Positions 47,215 through 58,055 of a stretch of DNA of 64,000 bases are shown one piece after another (position 1 is the first letter of the stretch; each line of letters opens with the position of its first letter). The translations under genes and the position numbers were made by a program. Below the pieces are notes generated by a model. The model was not told the DNA's origin, did not search any database, and saw nothing but the letters and a program-made list of their open reading frames with translations. The DNA comes from Mycoplasmopsis sturni DSM 22021 (GTDB lineage Bacteria; Bacillota_I; Bacilli_A; Mycoplasmatales; Metamycoplasmataceae), in contig NZ_KL370785.1 of the NCBI RefSeq assembly GCF_000701485.1, forward strand, positions 312,957 to 376,956, in the 5' to 3' direction.

Positions 47215-48642
47215 ATGACATATAAAGAAAAACTAAAAGAACTAGGTTGAAAAAAAATTATCGCTCTAACTGTCCTGGCTGCTATTGATATGTTTATCAT
47301 TGCTATGCCTTATTACATCAAATCAGCTATCCCTAATTTCTACTTAAGAATGCACGTTGATGAATCGGTACTATTACAAGCAGGAGCCATTATTGGGTGA
47401 GTAACTCTTATTAGTCAAATTCCAGGCGGTTGATTAGCCGATCGCTTTTCAAATAAAATCCTACTCTTAATTGGTATTGCATCCACATTTGCTGGTGGTG
47501 TGTGATTCTCGATGTTAATTATGTTTGGAGAAGGGATGGCTTACCTTGATGTTCAATACTATATAATTTTCACCCTTTGGGGAATTAGTACTACTCCATT
47601 TTTCTGGGCCCCACTTTGAAAATTAGTATCTCAACAAACTACCAAAGAAAATCAAGGTTTAGCTTACTCAATACAAGGTGCCTTTAATGGTCTTGTCGGA
47701 TTTGTTATAACAGGTCTTATTGGATTTTTTATCATTACATATAGTGATATGTACATAAGAGAAAACCACCCTGAATACTCTAATTATTTAGTTGGTGGAT
47801 ATATGTTACTATTTTGTTTTATGATGTTAATCTTATTTATTGCACTAATTGTCTTTGTTCAAGAAAAAAGAACCAAAGAAACCAACGCAACCTCTTTTAA
47901 AACTCTTATTAGAGTTATGAGTGATTGAAGAGTTTGAGCATTATCGATTTTATTACTTGGAATGTACATGTTTCAATCGACATTCACTTATTATTTAAAT
48001 CAGTTGATCGCCAATACAGTGCTTACCAAAATTGGTTTATCTACCTCGATTCTAACAATTTTATTTGCCTTTAGAATTTATGGTTTAAGAATTCTAGTCG
48101 GTGGTGTCTTATCTAAATTTTCAGATAGAATGAGATCGTTTGTACTTGCTTTACTAATTACTACTGGTATTGGTCTTATTCTTGGAATGATAATGTTATT
48201 TATCCCAGGATTTATGGATAATGCATGAATGGGATACTCAAAAACAGGTGCTATTATTGCATTTGTCATAATGAACGTAATTTTCTTTATGCTTCAAATT
48301 TGTTCATGAACAATGGTAACACTTAGATACGCCCAACAAGGAGAAATTTGAGCTCCTAAAAACTCATACGGAACCGTAACTGCTGTATTTTCATTCATCG
48401 GTTTTAGTTCTGATGCATGATTTAGCCAAATCGGAAGTATTGTGGTTAAACAATATGAGGAAGTTGGTGTAGACGGAATCAAAACGACCAATCCAGTGGC
48501 TTACCAAGTTATGGCTATTATTGGTGCTGTTGTGTGTGTAATTGGTATTCTTTGTGGTTTAGCCGTTTATATTTCTAATCAAAGATTTAACAAAAAACAT
48601 GGTCTTACTTTCCACCGTTGAAGAGAGGTTCAAAATGTCTAA
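47215..48642 (+). CDS. MFS transporter, probably for glycerophosphodiesters or a related organophosphate
   Basis: The 475-residue protein has about 12 membrane segments and motif A (GGWLADRFSNK) between helices 2 and 3. It resembles UhpC/GlpT-type carriers in general layout. Its last residues (FHRWREVQNV) are encoded after a UGA Trp and overlap the glpQ start by 8 nt, so uptake of glycerophosphodiesters to feed GlpQ is a reasonable inference. GGAG precedes the start. Confidence 0.85.
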
Positions 48643-49351
48643 GCAATTTTTACTAGCTCACCGTGGTTATTCTTCAATAGCTCCAGAAAATACAAAATTA
48701 GCTTTTGATTTGGCATATTTTTATGGTTTTGATGGCGTTGAACTTGATGTTCATCTTACAAAAGACAATCAACTTGTAATTATTCATGACGAAACTACCG
48801 GTAGAACTGCTCAAGAAAACTTAAAAATTTCCCAAGCAACACTTAAACAATTAAAGAAATTAGATTATGCAAAAACTTTTAAGGTGCCCGTGCCTCGACA
48901 AGAAATTTTAACACTTGAAGAATTTCTTGATTTATTTATTGATAAATTCACCACAATTAACATTGAAATTAAAACAGACCTAATTCAATATCCAGATATT
49001 GAAAAGCATATACATGAATTAATACAAAGAAAATATAAGGACAAATTACACAAACTCATTTTTTCATCATTTAATTTCAAATCGCTTGAAATTATGTCTC
49101 AATTAAGCAAAGAATATCTTTTAGGGTTCTTATATTGAAGACAAAAAGATTTTAAGAAAATTTCAAAAGAAAAAATTCAATCAATTTGCAAATATTTACA
49201 CCCTTGAAATAAGCTATATAAAAAATACGCAAAAGAATATCAGCAATACAACATGCCTTTTTTGTTGTGAACACTTAAATCTAAAAAAGAATTCAAAAAT
49301 TTCCAAAAGGACTCAAAAGTTCTAGCACAAATTAGTAATTACAAATACTAA
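48635..49351 (+). CDS. glpQ: Glycerophosphodiester phosphodiesterase GlpQ
   Basis: It hydrolyses glycerophosphodiesters (such as glycerophosphocholine) to glycerol-3-phosphate and the alcohol. The 238-residue protein has the GDPD core: HRGYSSIAPENT, ELDVHLTKD, IIHDE and NIEIKTD. There is no signal peptide, so it is cytoplasmic. GAGAGG lies upstream of ATG 48635. In other mycoplasmas GlpQ feeds glycerol metabolism and hydrogen peroxide formation (known from M. pneumoniae). A strong terminator follows. Confidence 0.93.
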
Positions 49352-49360
49352 AACAAAAGA

Positions 49361-49390
49361 AAAACTTAGAGATAAATCTCTAAGTTTTTT
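49361..49390 (+). terminator. Terminator of TM2-MFS-glpQ
   Basis: AAAACTTAGAGA-TAAA-TCTCTAAGTTTT perfect 12-bp stem with six T. Confidence 0.85.
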
Positions 49391-49406
49391 GGTGCATTAA
49401 AGCAAA

Positions 49407-49497
49407 TGGCGGAACAGAGAGGATTTGAACCTCCGCGGGAGTTGCCTCCCCTACAGTCTTAGCAGGACCGCCTCTTCAGCCTCTTGAGTACTGTTCC
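49407..49497 (-). tRNA. tRNA-Ser (GCU)
   Basis: 91 nt with encoded CCA and a long variable arm. The acceptor pairs GGAACAG with CTGTTCC; the anticodon loop is CTGCTAA with anticodon GCT. It is transcribed from a -10 box at 49510-49515 that lies in the inverted repeat TTGCTAT/ATAGCAA. Confidence 0.97.
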
Positions 49498-49499
49498 AA

Positions 49500-49518
49500 T
49501 TGCTATTAAATTATAGCA
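49500..49518 (-). promoter_or_regulatory. tRNA-Ser promoter in an inverted repeat
   Basis: TTGCTAT-TAAATT-ATAGCAA (7-bp arms) surrounds the -10 TATAAT of tRNA-Ser. The layout resembles the tRNA-Ile promoter region at 38824-38860. Confidence 0.4.
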
Positions 49519-49541
49519 AAAAAGTTAAAAAACAAAAATAA

Positions 49542-49562
49542 AAGCAACTTTTAGAGTTGCCT
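49542..49562 (-). terminator. Terminator of tRNA-His
   Basis: GCAACT/AGTTGC hairpin with a TTTTATTTTT run on the minus strand, between tRNA-His and tRNA-Ser. Confidence 0.65.
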
Positions 49563-49570
49563 TTATTACA

Positions 49571-49647
49571 TGGGGCAAATGACGAGATTCGAACTCGCGC
49601 ATGACGGGACCACAACCCGCTGTGTTAACCGCTTCACCACATTTGCC
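49571..49647 (-). tRNA. tRNA-His (GUG)
   Basis: 77 nt with encoded CCA. The anticodon loop is TTGTGGT with anticodon GTG. The extra 5' G (G-1) opposite C73, the identity element for HisRS, is encoded. The -10 box TATAAT is at 49661-49666. Confidence 0.97.
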
Positions 49648-49722
49648 ATTAGGTAAAAAAATTATAACAAAAAAACAAATTTCTTAATAAAAATTTTTTA
49701 CCTAATTAAAAAGAATATTTAC

Positions 49723-51465
49723 TTACTTAATTGCAGCTTTAATTGCCTTAGCTATTTTTTGGCCTACAATTTTTGCTAATTGTTCTTCAGAAGCATTATA
49801 AATTGAACTATAATCCTTAAAATGATTTAAAAGTTTAAGCTCACTTTTTTCTCCTACGCCTTTAATTTGCGTTAATTGCGATTGCATCGATGATTTACGA
49901 AATTTATAATCATGATATTGCTTAGCATACTTGTCAACTTCTGTTTGCATATATGATAAAAAATGATAAAGTTTATCATTTATAATCTCTATTTCAGTTC
50001 CATTTCGGAGAACAATATTTCTTGTTTCGTGTTTTTCATTTTTAACTAATCCAATAACTTTAACTAAATCAAAATTAAAATTAGGATGCTTTTTAAGTGC
50101 TTTTAAAAATGAATTAATCTGAATAATTGACCCATCAACAATAAATAAATCATTATAGTTAGGTGGGGTAAAAAATTCAGAATTAGCTTTTAGATATTCA
50201 TTAACATTAATTTGCATATATTCAGAATCACTAAATTTAGAGCTATCATCTAAATGTTTTTGAATATCAAATTTCCGGTTAAGGTTTTTATAATTTTGGC
50301 CATCTTTAAAACACATTCCTACACCAACTACATGAGTGTTATTTAAATTAGAATTATCAAAAATATAAATATTATTAATTTGTGAAATTCCTGTTAATAA
50401 ACCAAGTTCTTGTAAAGCTAAATCAATATTATTTTGTCGAATTTGCATAGTTTGAAATTTAGTTTCAATTGCATTTTGATTATTTAAATTTGCTTGCTTA
50501 ATAAGTTCGGCTTTAACACCAAGCTTAGGAAATTCAATCTTATGTTTAAATTCGAATTCTAAATGAGCATCTGCATACTTTTTATCAATTAAAATAGCAT
50601 TAGGAAGCTCATTTTGACGATAATAAAAAGATAAAATTTCATCGATATTCAAACCAACATCGCCTAAATTATGTACATAAAAATAATTATGCGAAACAAG
50701 CACACCAAAACGATATAAAGTTAAATAAACATGCACAAAGTCATCTTTAACAATAATTGAAAAAACATCAATATTTTTTAAGTCCGAAATCTCTACAATT
50801 TGTTTTTCCTTCATTTCTTGCAACAATTTAACCGAATCTCTATATTCTAAAGCCGCTTCAAAGTCCATAATTGAAGCAGCTTGATTCATTTTTTCAGTTA
50901 GGGTTTGGATAATATCAGGATCTTTAAGTTTTAAAAAATCAATTGCTTTATGATAAAGTTTTTCTCACTGATAAAAAGGTAAATCCGTAATTGGTAACCC
51001 TTGTTTATAAAGAAAAAAACGTTGTAAAACTTTAACAAGTTTTTTACGATCACCACCAGAAACAATAGGACCATAAAAAAAACTAGTTTTGGAATTTTTA
51101 CGAATCCGAAAAGCTGGTTTAATATCTAAACGAGATTGTAAGCTAATTTCTATGTATCCATAATTTTTGTCATCTAAAAGCAAAATATTATATTTAGGTG
51201 TGTGCTTTTCTATGTATGTTTTTTCTAATAAATATGCTTCTTTATCGCTTCTTGTGATAAAAATGTCAAAATCTTCTATTTCAGATACCATTTTGTATGT
51301 TTTATAAGAATTAACACTTCCTTTAAAGTATTGGTGCATCCGATTATATAAATTTTTAGCCTTACCGACATAAATAATTCTGCCGTTTTTATCTTTTCAT
51401 AAATAAATTCCCGGTTTTTTCGGCACTTCTTTGAGTCTTTGGAGAATATTTTTTGCTTGGTTCAT
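49723..51465 (-). CDS. uvrC: Excinuclease ABC subunit C
   Basis: UvrC makes both incisions during nucleotide excision repair. The 580-residue protein has the N-terminal GIY-YIG nuclease (PKKPGIYLW, IIYVGKAKNL), the UvrB-binding UVR segment near residue 205 (MDFEAALEYRD), the RNase H-like C-terminal nuclease (FDNSNLNNTHVVG; LFIVDGS) and a helix-hairpin-helix pair at the end (IKGVGEKSELKLLNHF). TATAAT (51473-51478) is only 7 nt before ATG 51465 and there is no Shine-Dalgarno sequence, so the mRNA is probably leaderless. Confidence 0.96.
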
Positions 51466-51472
51466 GTAAAAA

Positions 51473-51478
51473 ATTATA
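51473..51478 (-). promoter_or_regulatory. -10 box of uvrC, leaderless; overlaps the gap terminator T run
   Basis: TATAAT 7 nt before ATG. It directly follows the T run of the hairpin at 51482-51509, so terminator and promoter share bases. Confidence 0.55.
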
Positions 51479-51481
51479 AAA

Positions 51482-51509
51482 AAATATTTGCTAAATCTAG
51501 CAAATATTT
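51482..51509 (-). terminator. Terminator of gap
   Basis: AAATATTTGCTA-AATC-TAGCAAATATTT perfect 12-bp stem, then TTTTTTT on the minus strand. Confidence 0.8.
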
Positions 51510-51524
51510 ATATTTAGAAGAAGA

Positions 51525-52526
<1,002 letters not shown>

Positions 52527-52565
52527 AGTTATATACCTTTCTATTGAATGAATTATATTAATAAA

Positions 52566-52571
52566 ATTATA
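52566..52571 (-). promoter_or_regulatory. -10 box of gap
   Basis: TATAAT in AGACTATAATTTTA, 39 nt before the gap ATG. Confidence 0.5.
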
Positions 52572-52712
52572 GTCTTTTTAAAAAACTTGTAATTTAAAAA
52601 ATTTTTTTCATTTTTTTATTATGGTATTTTTTTCATTTTGAAAATAGTTGTGATTTTTTAAATTAAAAAGACTATTTTTACTATTTTTACAAAGATGCAA
52701 TTTTTTGTAAAA

Positions 52713-52718
52713 TATAAT
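52713..52718 (+). promoter_or_regulatory. -10 box of mnmG, leaderless
   Basis: TATAAT only 4 nt before the mnmG ATG (TATAATAACTATG); no Shine-Dalgarno sequence. Confidence 0.5.
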
Positions 52719-52722
52719 AACT

Positions 52723-54564
52723 ATGTCAAATAATACACAAAAAAACATTCTTAAATTCGATGCCGTTGTTATAGGTGGCGGTCACGCTGGTGTCGAAGCT
52801 ACATTCGCAATTGCTAATAAAGGGCATAAGGTAGCCCTTGTTTTACTTCACAAAGATAAAGTTGCTATGATGCCTTGTAATCCATCAATTGGAGGGCCAG
52901 CTAAAGGAATTATTACTCGTGAAATTGACGCACTAGGTGGAGTTCAAGGATACTACTCTGATCTTGCAATGATTCAAGTTAAAATGCTTAACGAATCAAA
53001 AGGACCTGCCGTGAGAGCTTTACGCGCTCAAATTGACAAAGATAAATATTCAGCGATTATTTTAGAAGACTTATTAAAACACCCAAATGTTACTTTAATT
53101 GAAGATATAGCAACCAAAGTTTTGACTAAAGAAAATCAGTTTATTGGGTTTGCTTTAGAATCAGGAACAATTTTAGAAGCTAAAAAAGGAATCATTACCA
53201 CTGGTACTTATATGAATTCAAGGATTTTACGTGGTGATGAAGTAACTATTTCAGGACCTGATAATTTAAAAACAACTCCTAAATTAAGTGAATCGCTTAA
53301 AGAACTAGGTTTTGATTTGCAAAGACTTAAAACAGGGACTCCTTGTCGTGTCTATGCTGACTCAATTGACTTTTCACAAGTTGAAAAAGAAAAGTTGGAA
53401 GATTCTGAATTACATTTTTCTAATCGTTCAAATGTTAAACTAGACAAACAGGTATCTTGTTATTTAACATACACTACCGAAGAAACTCATCAAATTATTC
53501 GTGATAATATCGAAAAATCAGCTATGTATTCAGGGTTAATTGAAGGAGTGGGTCCAAGATATTGCCCAAGTGTTGAAGACAAAATTATGCGCTTTCCAGA
53601 TAAAGAAAGACATCAAATTTTCTTTGAGCCAGAAACAGCAGATGGAAGCATTATTTACGTTAATGGATTAAGTACATCTTTTCCAATAGATGTACAAGAT
53701 AAAATGATCCGTTCAGTTCCTGGTTTGAAAAATTGTAAAATCCAAAAATACGGATACGCGATTGAATATGATGCTATAAATCCACTTCAAATTTCTCCTT
53801 CTTTAGAATCAAAAGTTATTAAAGGGCTTTACACTGGTGGTCAAATTAATGGAACAAGCGGTTATGAAGAAGCTGCTTGTCAAGGCCTTATTGCCGGAAT
53901 TAATGCTGCTTTGGCAATTGAAAATAAAGAACCATTAATTCTTGGGCGCTCAGATGCGTACATTGGAGTTTTAATTGATGATTTAGTAACTCAAGGTACC
54001 AAAGAACCTTACCGTATGTTAACTTCTAGAGCCGAATATCGCTTATTACTTAGAAACGATAATCCAGATTTTAGGTTAGCTAAATACGGTTATCAAGTAG
54101 GACTTCTAAGTGATGAAGAATACCAAAAAGTAGTAAACAAATATAATTTAATAGACCAAAAAATAGCAGAATTAGATACTCAATTTATCTCCTCAAAAGA
54201 TCCAGTAGCTATTAAATACGGAATTTTAAATGGGGTTTCTCTAACTAAAGTTATTGCGCGTCCTGATGTTGATCCTTCAGAAATTCTAGGTGATTTCCCT
54301 TATATTCACGAATTAACAACTAAAGTTCGTTTAGAAGGTTATATTAAAAAGCAACAAAGTCAAGCACAAAAAATCACTAAACTTGAAAACTTTAAAATCC
54401 CTGCAAACATTAACTATGATGAAGTTCAAAATCTGGCAACCGAAGCAAGACAAAAACTTCAACTTATTAAACCTTTAACAATTGGTCAAGCTTCTCGTAT
54501 TAGTGGAGTTAATCCCGCTGATATTCAAATGCTCATGTTCCATATTCAAAAAAGTCACAAATAA
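52723..54564 (+). CDS. mnmG: tRNA uridine-5-carboxymethylaminomethyl modification enzyme MnmG (GidA)
   Basis: FAD-dependent partner of MnmE in wobble-uridine modification. The 613-residue protein begins with the FAD motif VVIGGGHAGVEA (residues 15-26) and contains MMPCNPSIGGPAKG, PRYCPSVEDKI, GLYTGGQINGTSGYEEAACQG and SRAEYRLLLR, all typical. The C-terminal helical domain that binds MnmE ends in QASRISGVNPADI. Its TAA shares a base with the rlmH ATG. Confidence 0.98.
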   Translation: MSNNTQKNILKFDAVVIGGGHAGVEATFAIANKGHKVALVLLHKDKVAMMPCNPSIGGPAKGIITREIDALGGVQGYYSDLAMIQVKMLNESKGPAVRALRAQIDKDKYSAIILEDLLKHPNVTLIEDIATKVLTKENQFIGFALESGTILEAKKGIITTGTYMNSRILRGDEVTISGPDNLKTTPKLSESLKELGFDLQRLKTGTPCRVYADSIDFSQVEKEKLEDSELHFSNRSNVKLDKQVSCYLTYTTEETHQIIRDNIEKSAMYSGLIEGVGPRYCPSVEDKIMRFPDKERHQIFFEPETADGSIIYVNGLSTSFPIDVQDKMIRSVPGLKNCKIQKYGYAIEYDAINPLQISPSLESKVIKGLYTGGQINGTSGYEEAACQGLIAGINAALAIENKEPLILGRSDAYIGVLIDDLVTQGTKEPYRMLTSRAEYRLLLRNDNPDFRLAKYGYQVGLLSDEEYQKVVNKYNLIDQKIAELDTQFISSKDPVAIKYGILNGVSLTKVIARPDVDPSEILGDFPYIHELTTKVRLEGYIKKQQSQAQKITKLENFKIPANINYDEVQNLATEARQKLQLIKPLTIGQASRISGVNPADIQMLMFHIQKSHK

Positions 54565-54998
54565 TGAAAATCACCATTATAGCAGTGGGTTCATTAAGTC
54601 AGGAATATCAAGTTTTATACAACGAATATACTAAACGAATTAGTCGATTTGCAAAAGTAGAATTAATTGAAATTAAAGAACAAAAAATTGAAAATATAGA
54701 ATTAAAAATCCAAAAAGAAACTCAATTAATTATTGAAAAAATCCCAAAAAATTCTAATGTTATTTACTTATCATTAAGAGGAAAACAGGTTTCATCAGAA
54801 CAATTTGGGAATTATTTTTTAGACCTTGATAATACTACTTTTATTATTGGTGGTTCCAACGGGGTTGATGAAAGCAAGTTTAACAAACAAATAAATTTTT
54901 CAAAAATGACTTTTCCTCACCAATTATTTCGAGTTATGTTAGTAGAGCAAATTTATCGTGCTTTTACAATTAAACATAACATTAAGTATCACAAATAA
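54564..54998 (+). CDS. rlmH: 23S rRNA (pseudouridine1915-N3)-methyltransferase RlmH
   Basis: A SPOUT enzyme that methylates pseudouridine 1915 in helix 69 of 23S rRNA on assembled 70S ribosomes. The 144-residue protein has the knot motifs YLSLRGKQVSSEQF and FIIGGSNGVDE and the C-terminal FPHQLFRVMLVEQIYRAFTI. Translationally coupled with mnmG (TAATG). Confidence 0.96.
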   Translation: MKITIIAVGSLSQEYQVLYNEYTKRISRFAKVELIEIKEQKIENIELKIQKETQLIIEKIPKNSNVIYLSLRGKQVSSEQFGNYFLDLDNTTFIIGGSNGVDESKFNKQINFSKMTFPHQLFRVMLVEQIYRAFTIKHNIKYHK

Positions 54999-55004
54999 AA
55001 AATA

Positions 55005-55033
55005 AAAAGCAACTAGAGTAAATAGTTGCTTTT
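55005..55033. terminator. Bidirectional terminator between rlmH and tpx
   Basis: AAAAGCAACTA-GAGTAAA-TAGTTGCTTTT perfect 11-bp stem. Confidence 0.85.
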
Positions 55034-55039
55034 TCATTC

Positions 55040-55537
55040 TTATTTTACTGTGTTTAAAAATTCTAATAATTGATCAAAATCTACTTGCGAATGAACATCA
55101 TCATTAATTTGCTTATAAACTACCTGATTTTGAGGATTTAGCACTAACATTGAACGAGCAAAAAGATTATAATCTTCTATAAGCAATCCTAAATTCAAGG
55201 CCATTTGATGATTTTTATAGTCACTAAAAAGTTGTGTGTTTTTAACTTCGTGTTCTTGCGCATAAGTTGCTAAAGCACTAGGTAAATCTTGAGAGAGTCC
55301 AACAAATTTAAACTCAGGATATTGTTGTGTTAAACTCTCTAAACGCGCTACTTGCATATCACATACACGAGTATCAATTGACGGATAAGTGGCAATAATT
55401 GTATATTTTCCCTCGTTATCAAATTTTTGATCTTCAAAAGTTCCTGCTGGCGAACCAAAAACTTCTACATGATCTTGAATTTGTAATTCTTTCCCTAATA
55501 AATTAACTTTTTTGTTTAAAAATTGCGTCTGTTGCAT
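55040..55537 (-). CDS. tpx: Thiol peroxidase Tpx, single-Cys form
   Basis: Tpx is a peroxiredoxin that reduces peroxides. In the 165-residue product the peroxidatic Cys is in PSIDTRVCDMQ. The position of the second Cys (Cys95 in E. coli) holds no Cys, and no other Cys is present, so recycling by the usual disulfide is not possible in the same way. ATG 55537 was chosen over ATG 55561 because AAAGGAG lies 6 nt upstream. Useful in an organism that may make peroxide through GlpQ/glycerol metabolism. Confidence 0.93.
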   Translation of the reverse strand: MQQTQFLNKKVNLLGKELQIQDHVEVFGSPAGTFEDQKFDNEGKYTIIATYPSIDTRVCDMQVARLESLTQQYPEFKFVGLSQDLPSALATYAQEHEVKNTQLFSDYKNHQMALNLGLLIEDYNLFARSMLVLNPQNQVVYKQINDDVHSQVDFDQLLEFLNTVK

Positions 55538-55606
55538 ATATACTCCTTTGCAATAAGTCATATTAATTATACCTTTTATCTAACCAAAAAATAAGATAGA
55601 TAAATA

Positions 55607-55633
55607 AAAAACCACCACTTAAATGGTGATTTT
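55607..55633 (-). terminator. Terminator of the 305-aa membrane protein
   Basis: Imperfect hairpin around ACCACCA/TGGTGAT (one U-G pair) with a T run on the minus strand. Confidence 0.6.
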
Positions 55634-55637
55634 ATTT

Positions 55638-56555
55638 TTATTTGATCACTTCTAATTGTTCTTTGTCAAAATTACTAGGTTCGTTACTTGATTCATTTAA
55701 TTGTTCAATTTCTTTAAGGAGTTTTTTGTTTGATTTAATTATCATAACTAAAGCAATAATTAATAAAATTCCAAAAAGTCAGAATCAATAATAAACAAAA
55801 ATATTTTTTGTTGTTAATGAAGTTTTAATTTTACCTGGTTGTTTTGAATTAATTGCGTATAAAGAAGCTTCGATCTCTGAACCTTCTTTATAAATAAGAA
55901 ATGATAAAACAATAACAGCAATACTTATAATGGATAATAACACAGAGATTGTTATAATTCATGTACCAAAAAAGTAAGTAGAGATCAATGAACGTAATAA
56001 TTCTTTTCAAATATTTAAAATTGATCCATAGGCTACATTACTTAATGATTGAAAAAAAACAATAGCAAATAAGATAAAAACGGCAAAACCTAAAAGAATA
56101 TAAATTGAAATTAAAACTAAATTAGCAATTGATAAATTGTAATATCTTTTTATTTTTGGTAAAAGATAACTTGGTTGTTTTGCTTTATTATTTTCATCAA
56201 AGAATAGCGCATTTATTTTGTTAATTTTATTAATTCCAAAAAATGATGTTAAAAGAGCAGCAACTGAAATAAAAATACCAAGAATACTGAAAGCAAATAA
56301 AGTGTTAAATTCGTATTCTAAGCTAGTGGTGTTTTCTATCGGAAAATTCTTAATTTCTTTTCTAACTTCATTAAGTTTTGTCGATAAAACAATTGAAATA
56401 ACAAATAAAACAATTGCCAATGCAAAAAATAATCAACTTACTAGAAAATGAAAAAAAGAAAATATTCCTAATGATATTCCGATAATTGACAATAACGATT
56501 GAGTATAAAATAATTGTTTAATTGACAAAAGTTTGTTTTGAACATTAGATTCCAT
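55638..56555 (-). CDS. Polytopic membrane protein of unknown function
   Basis: About 305 residues. The protein has a first hydrophobic pair (about residues 20-60), another pair near 85-105 and 125-160, then segments at about 185-205 and 240-260, with short hydrophilic loops; the C-terminus is acidic. ATG 56555 has AAAGGATA upstream. It resembles no named family that I know. The small membrane protein gene at 56627-56911 lies just upstream on the same strand. The exact stop is a little uncertain (by a few codons). Confidence 0.7.
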
Positions 56556-56626
56556 TTTGTTATCCTTTCATTAAATTTATAATTTACTTGTTAAATTTTT
56601 AAATTAAAAAGTAAAAAATTAATAAG

Positions 56627-56911
56627 CTATAAAATAATAGCATTTACGATAAAAACTACTGATATAATCCCAAAAGTGACACCAGCAAAAATAGGTGAAG
56701 TATATTTAGCTCTTTGTCAAGAAGGGACATACATTCCTGTTTTGTCGTATGCTAAGTGTTTTTTTGTGGGATGGTTTCTTCCATAATCTTTGAGCTGTTG
56801 ATTTTTGTATTTTCTAATTTTTGATATACCTCAAGTTAAATACAAAATCACAAAACAAACAGCCACAAAGGCAAAGAGAACTCCAAACCCAATATACATT
56901 GCTTGATTCAT
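56627..56911 (-). CDS. Small membrane protein (94 aa)
   Basis: The 94-residue frame has one helix at each end (GFGVLFAFVAVCFVILYL and FAGVTFGIISVVFIVNAIIL) and a basic, Tyr-rich middle with KDYGRNHPTKKHLAYDK. No Shine-Dalgarno sequence is found, and TATAAT (56924-56929) lies 12 nt before ATG 56911, so the leader is very short. Function unknown. It may be co-transcribed with the membrane protein downstream. Confidence 0.65.
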
Positions 56912-56980
56912 AATTTATTAATAATTATAAATAATTAATAACAAAACTAAAAAAATCTTTTAATATTTCTCAACTTTTTG

Positions 56981-56986
56981 TATAAT
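56981..56986 (+). promoter_or_regulatory. -10 box of tRNA-Leu
   Basis: TATAAT 13 nt before the tRNA 5' end, in TTTTTGTATAATAGTA. Confidence 0.6.
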
Positions 56987-56999
56987 AGTAATGCAAAAA

Positions 57000-57084
57000 G
57001 CCCGAGTGGTGAAATTGGCAGACACGCTAGACTAAGGATCTAGTGGAGCAATCCGTGCAGGTTCAAATCCTGTCTTGGGCACCA
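57000..57084 (+). tRNA. tRNA-Leu (UAA)
   Basis: 85 nt with encoded CCA and a long variable arm. The acceptor pairs GCCCGAG with CTTGGGC (one G-U), and the anticodon arm CTAGA-CTAAGGA-TCTAG carries TAA. A short terminator follows. Confidence 0.97.
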
Positions 57085-57098
57085 TATCAGAAATGACC

Positions 57099-57122
57099 AA
57101 AACGCTTTAGGGCGTTTTTTTT
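57099..57122 (+). terminator. Terminator of tRNA-Leu
   Basis: AAAACGC-TTTAGG-GCGTTTT hairpin with a run of eight T. Confidence 0.8.
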
Positions 57123-57146
57123 AAAAATTTTCATAAGGAGAATGCA

Positions 57147-58031
57147 ATGAAAACCAAAATACATAGAGTATTTGCTGGATATTATAGGTTTGATAAAATT
57201 GATTGAACCGTATTTATCATTGGTTCTTTAATGATTTTAGATTTATTTACCATAACTATTTTAGAATGACACTTTAAATCAATTGAAACTTATACTAAAT
57301 ACAAAGAAATTTTCGGTGTTTTACAACAAAGTAACAACGAAAGCATCAAACAAATAAGTATTGATTTAGCGCCTAATGCTACAATATTATTTTGAGGCGG
57401 ATCAACTTATTGATTTACTTTTATGACTAATGCTTTTTTAGCAGTTGTTCTAACATTATTTCCATTTTATCGAACAAGAAAAAAAGCGCATGTTTTCTTC
57501 TATGCTTCAGTAGTTTATATAACAATTACAATGAGCATGTATTGACTTTCGGTTTTGATGAATCCTATTGAGTTTACTATTATGACTTTTTTTGAAAAAA
57601 TTAAGTCATGTATTGTTCATATAGTTACTCCGATTTTAGGTATTTTTTGCTTAATTATCTACCGCAAAATACTTAGAATTGATAATAATAATATTTGAAT
57701 TTTAATGATTTTCCCTGCTTTTTATTACTTATTTACATTAACTATTTACTTTATTGGATATAAATTTATTGAATTTGGGGGATCGGAAATCCAAAGAGGT
57801 GTGGTTATTTATACAATGGTTTCATTTTATCACCCTCTTGGTTATCAAGGTGATAGTATTTTTATCATTGTTATCTTTAATATTATTTTATTTTTAATGG
57901 CTCTTTTAACTGCTCCTATTTATGGTTTTATTTATAGAAGAATTCTTAGAATTCGTAAAACTGGTCAAAGAGAATTACCAAAAATTATCTTTAGAATGAA
58001 GAAAAAAAATAATCCTAAAAAAATTAATTAG
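57147..58031 (+). CDS. Polytopic membrane protein of unknown function (294 aa)
   Basis: Starts MKTKIHRVFAGYYRFDKIDW, with AAGGAG 6 nt upstream. About six membrane segments follow, with a loop of about 35 residues after the first; the C-terminus is Lys/Arg-rich. Aromatic residues and UGA Trp codons are frequent. Similar proteins are common in mycoplasmas as uncharacterised membrane proteins. No motif allows a function call. It ends at a bidirectional terminator. Confidence 0.75.
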
Positions 58032-58043
58032 GATTATTTTTTA
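58007..58043. terminator. Bidirectional terminator between the 294-aa protein and the MFS permease
   Basis: AAATAATCCTAA/TTAGGATTATTT perfect 12-bp stem with a T run. Confidence 0.8.
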
Positions 58044-58055
58044 TAATCTAAAAAT

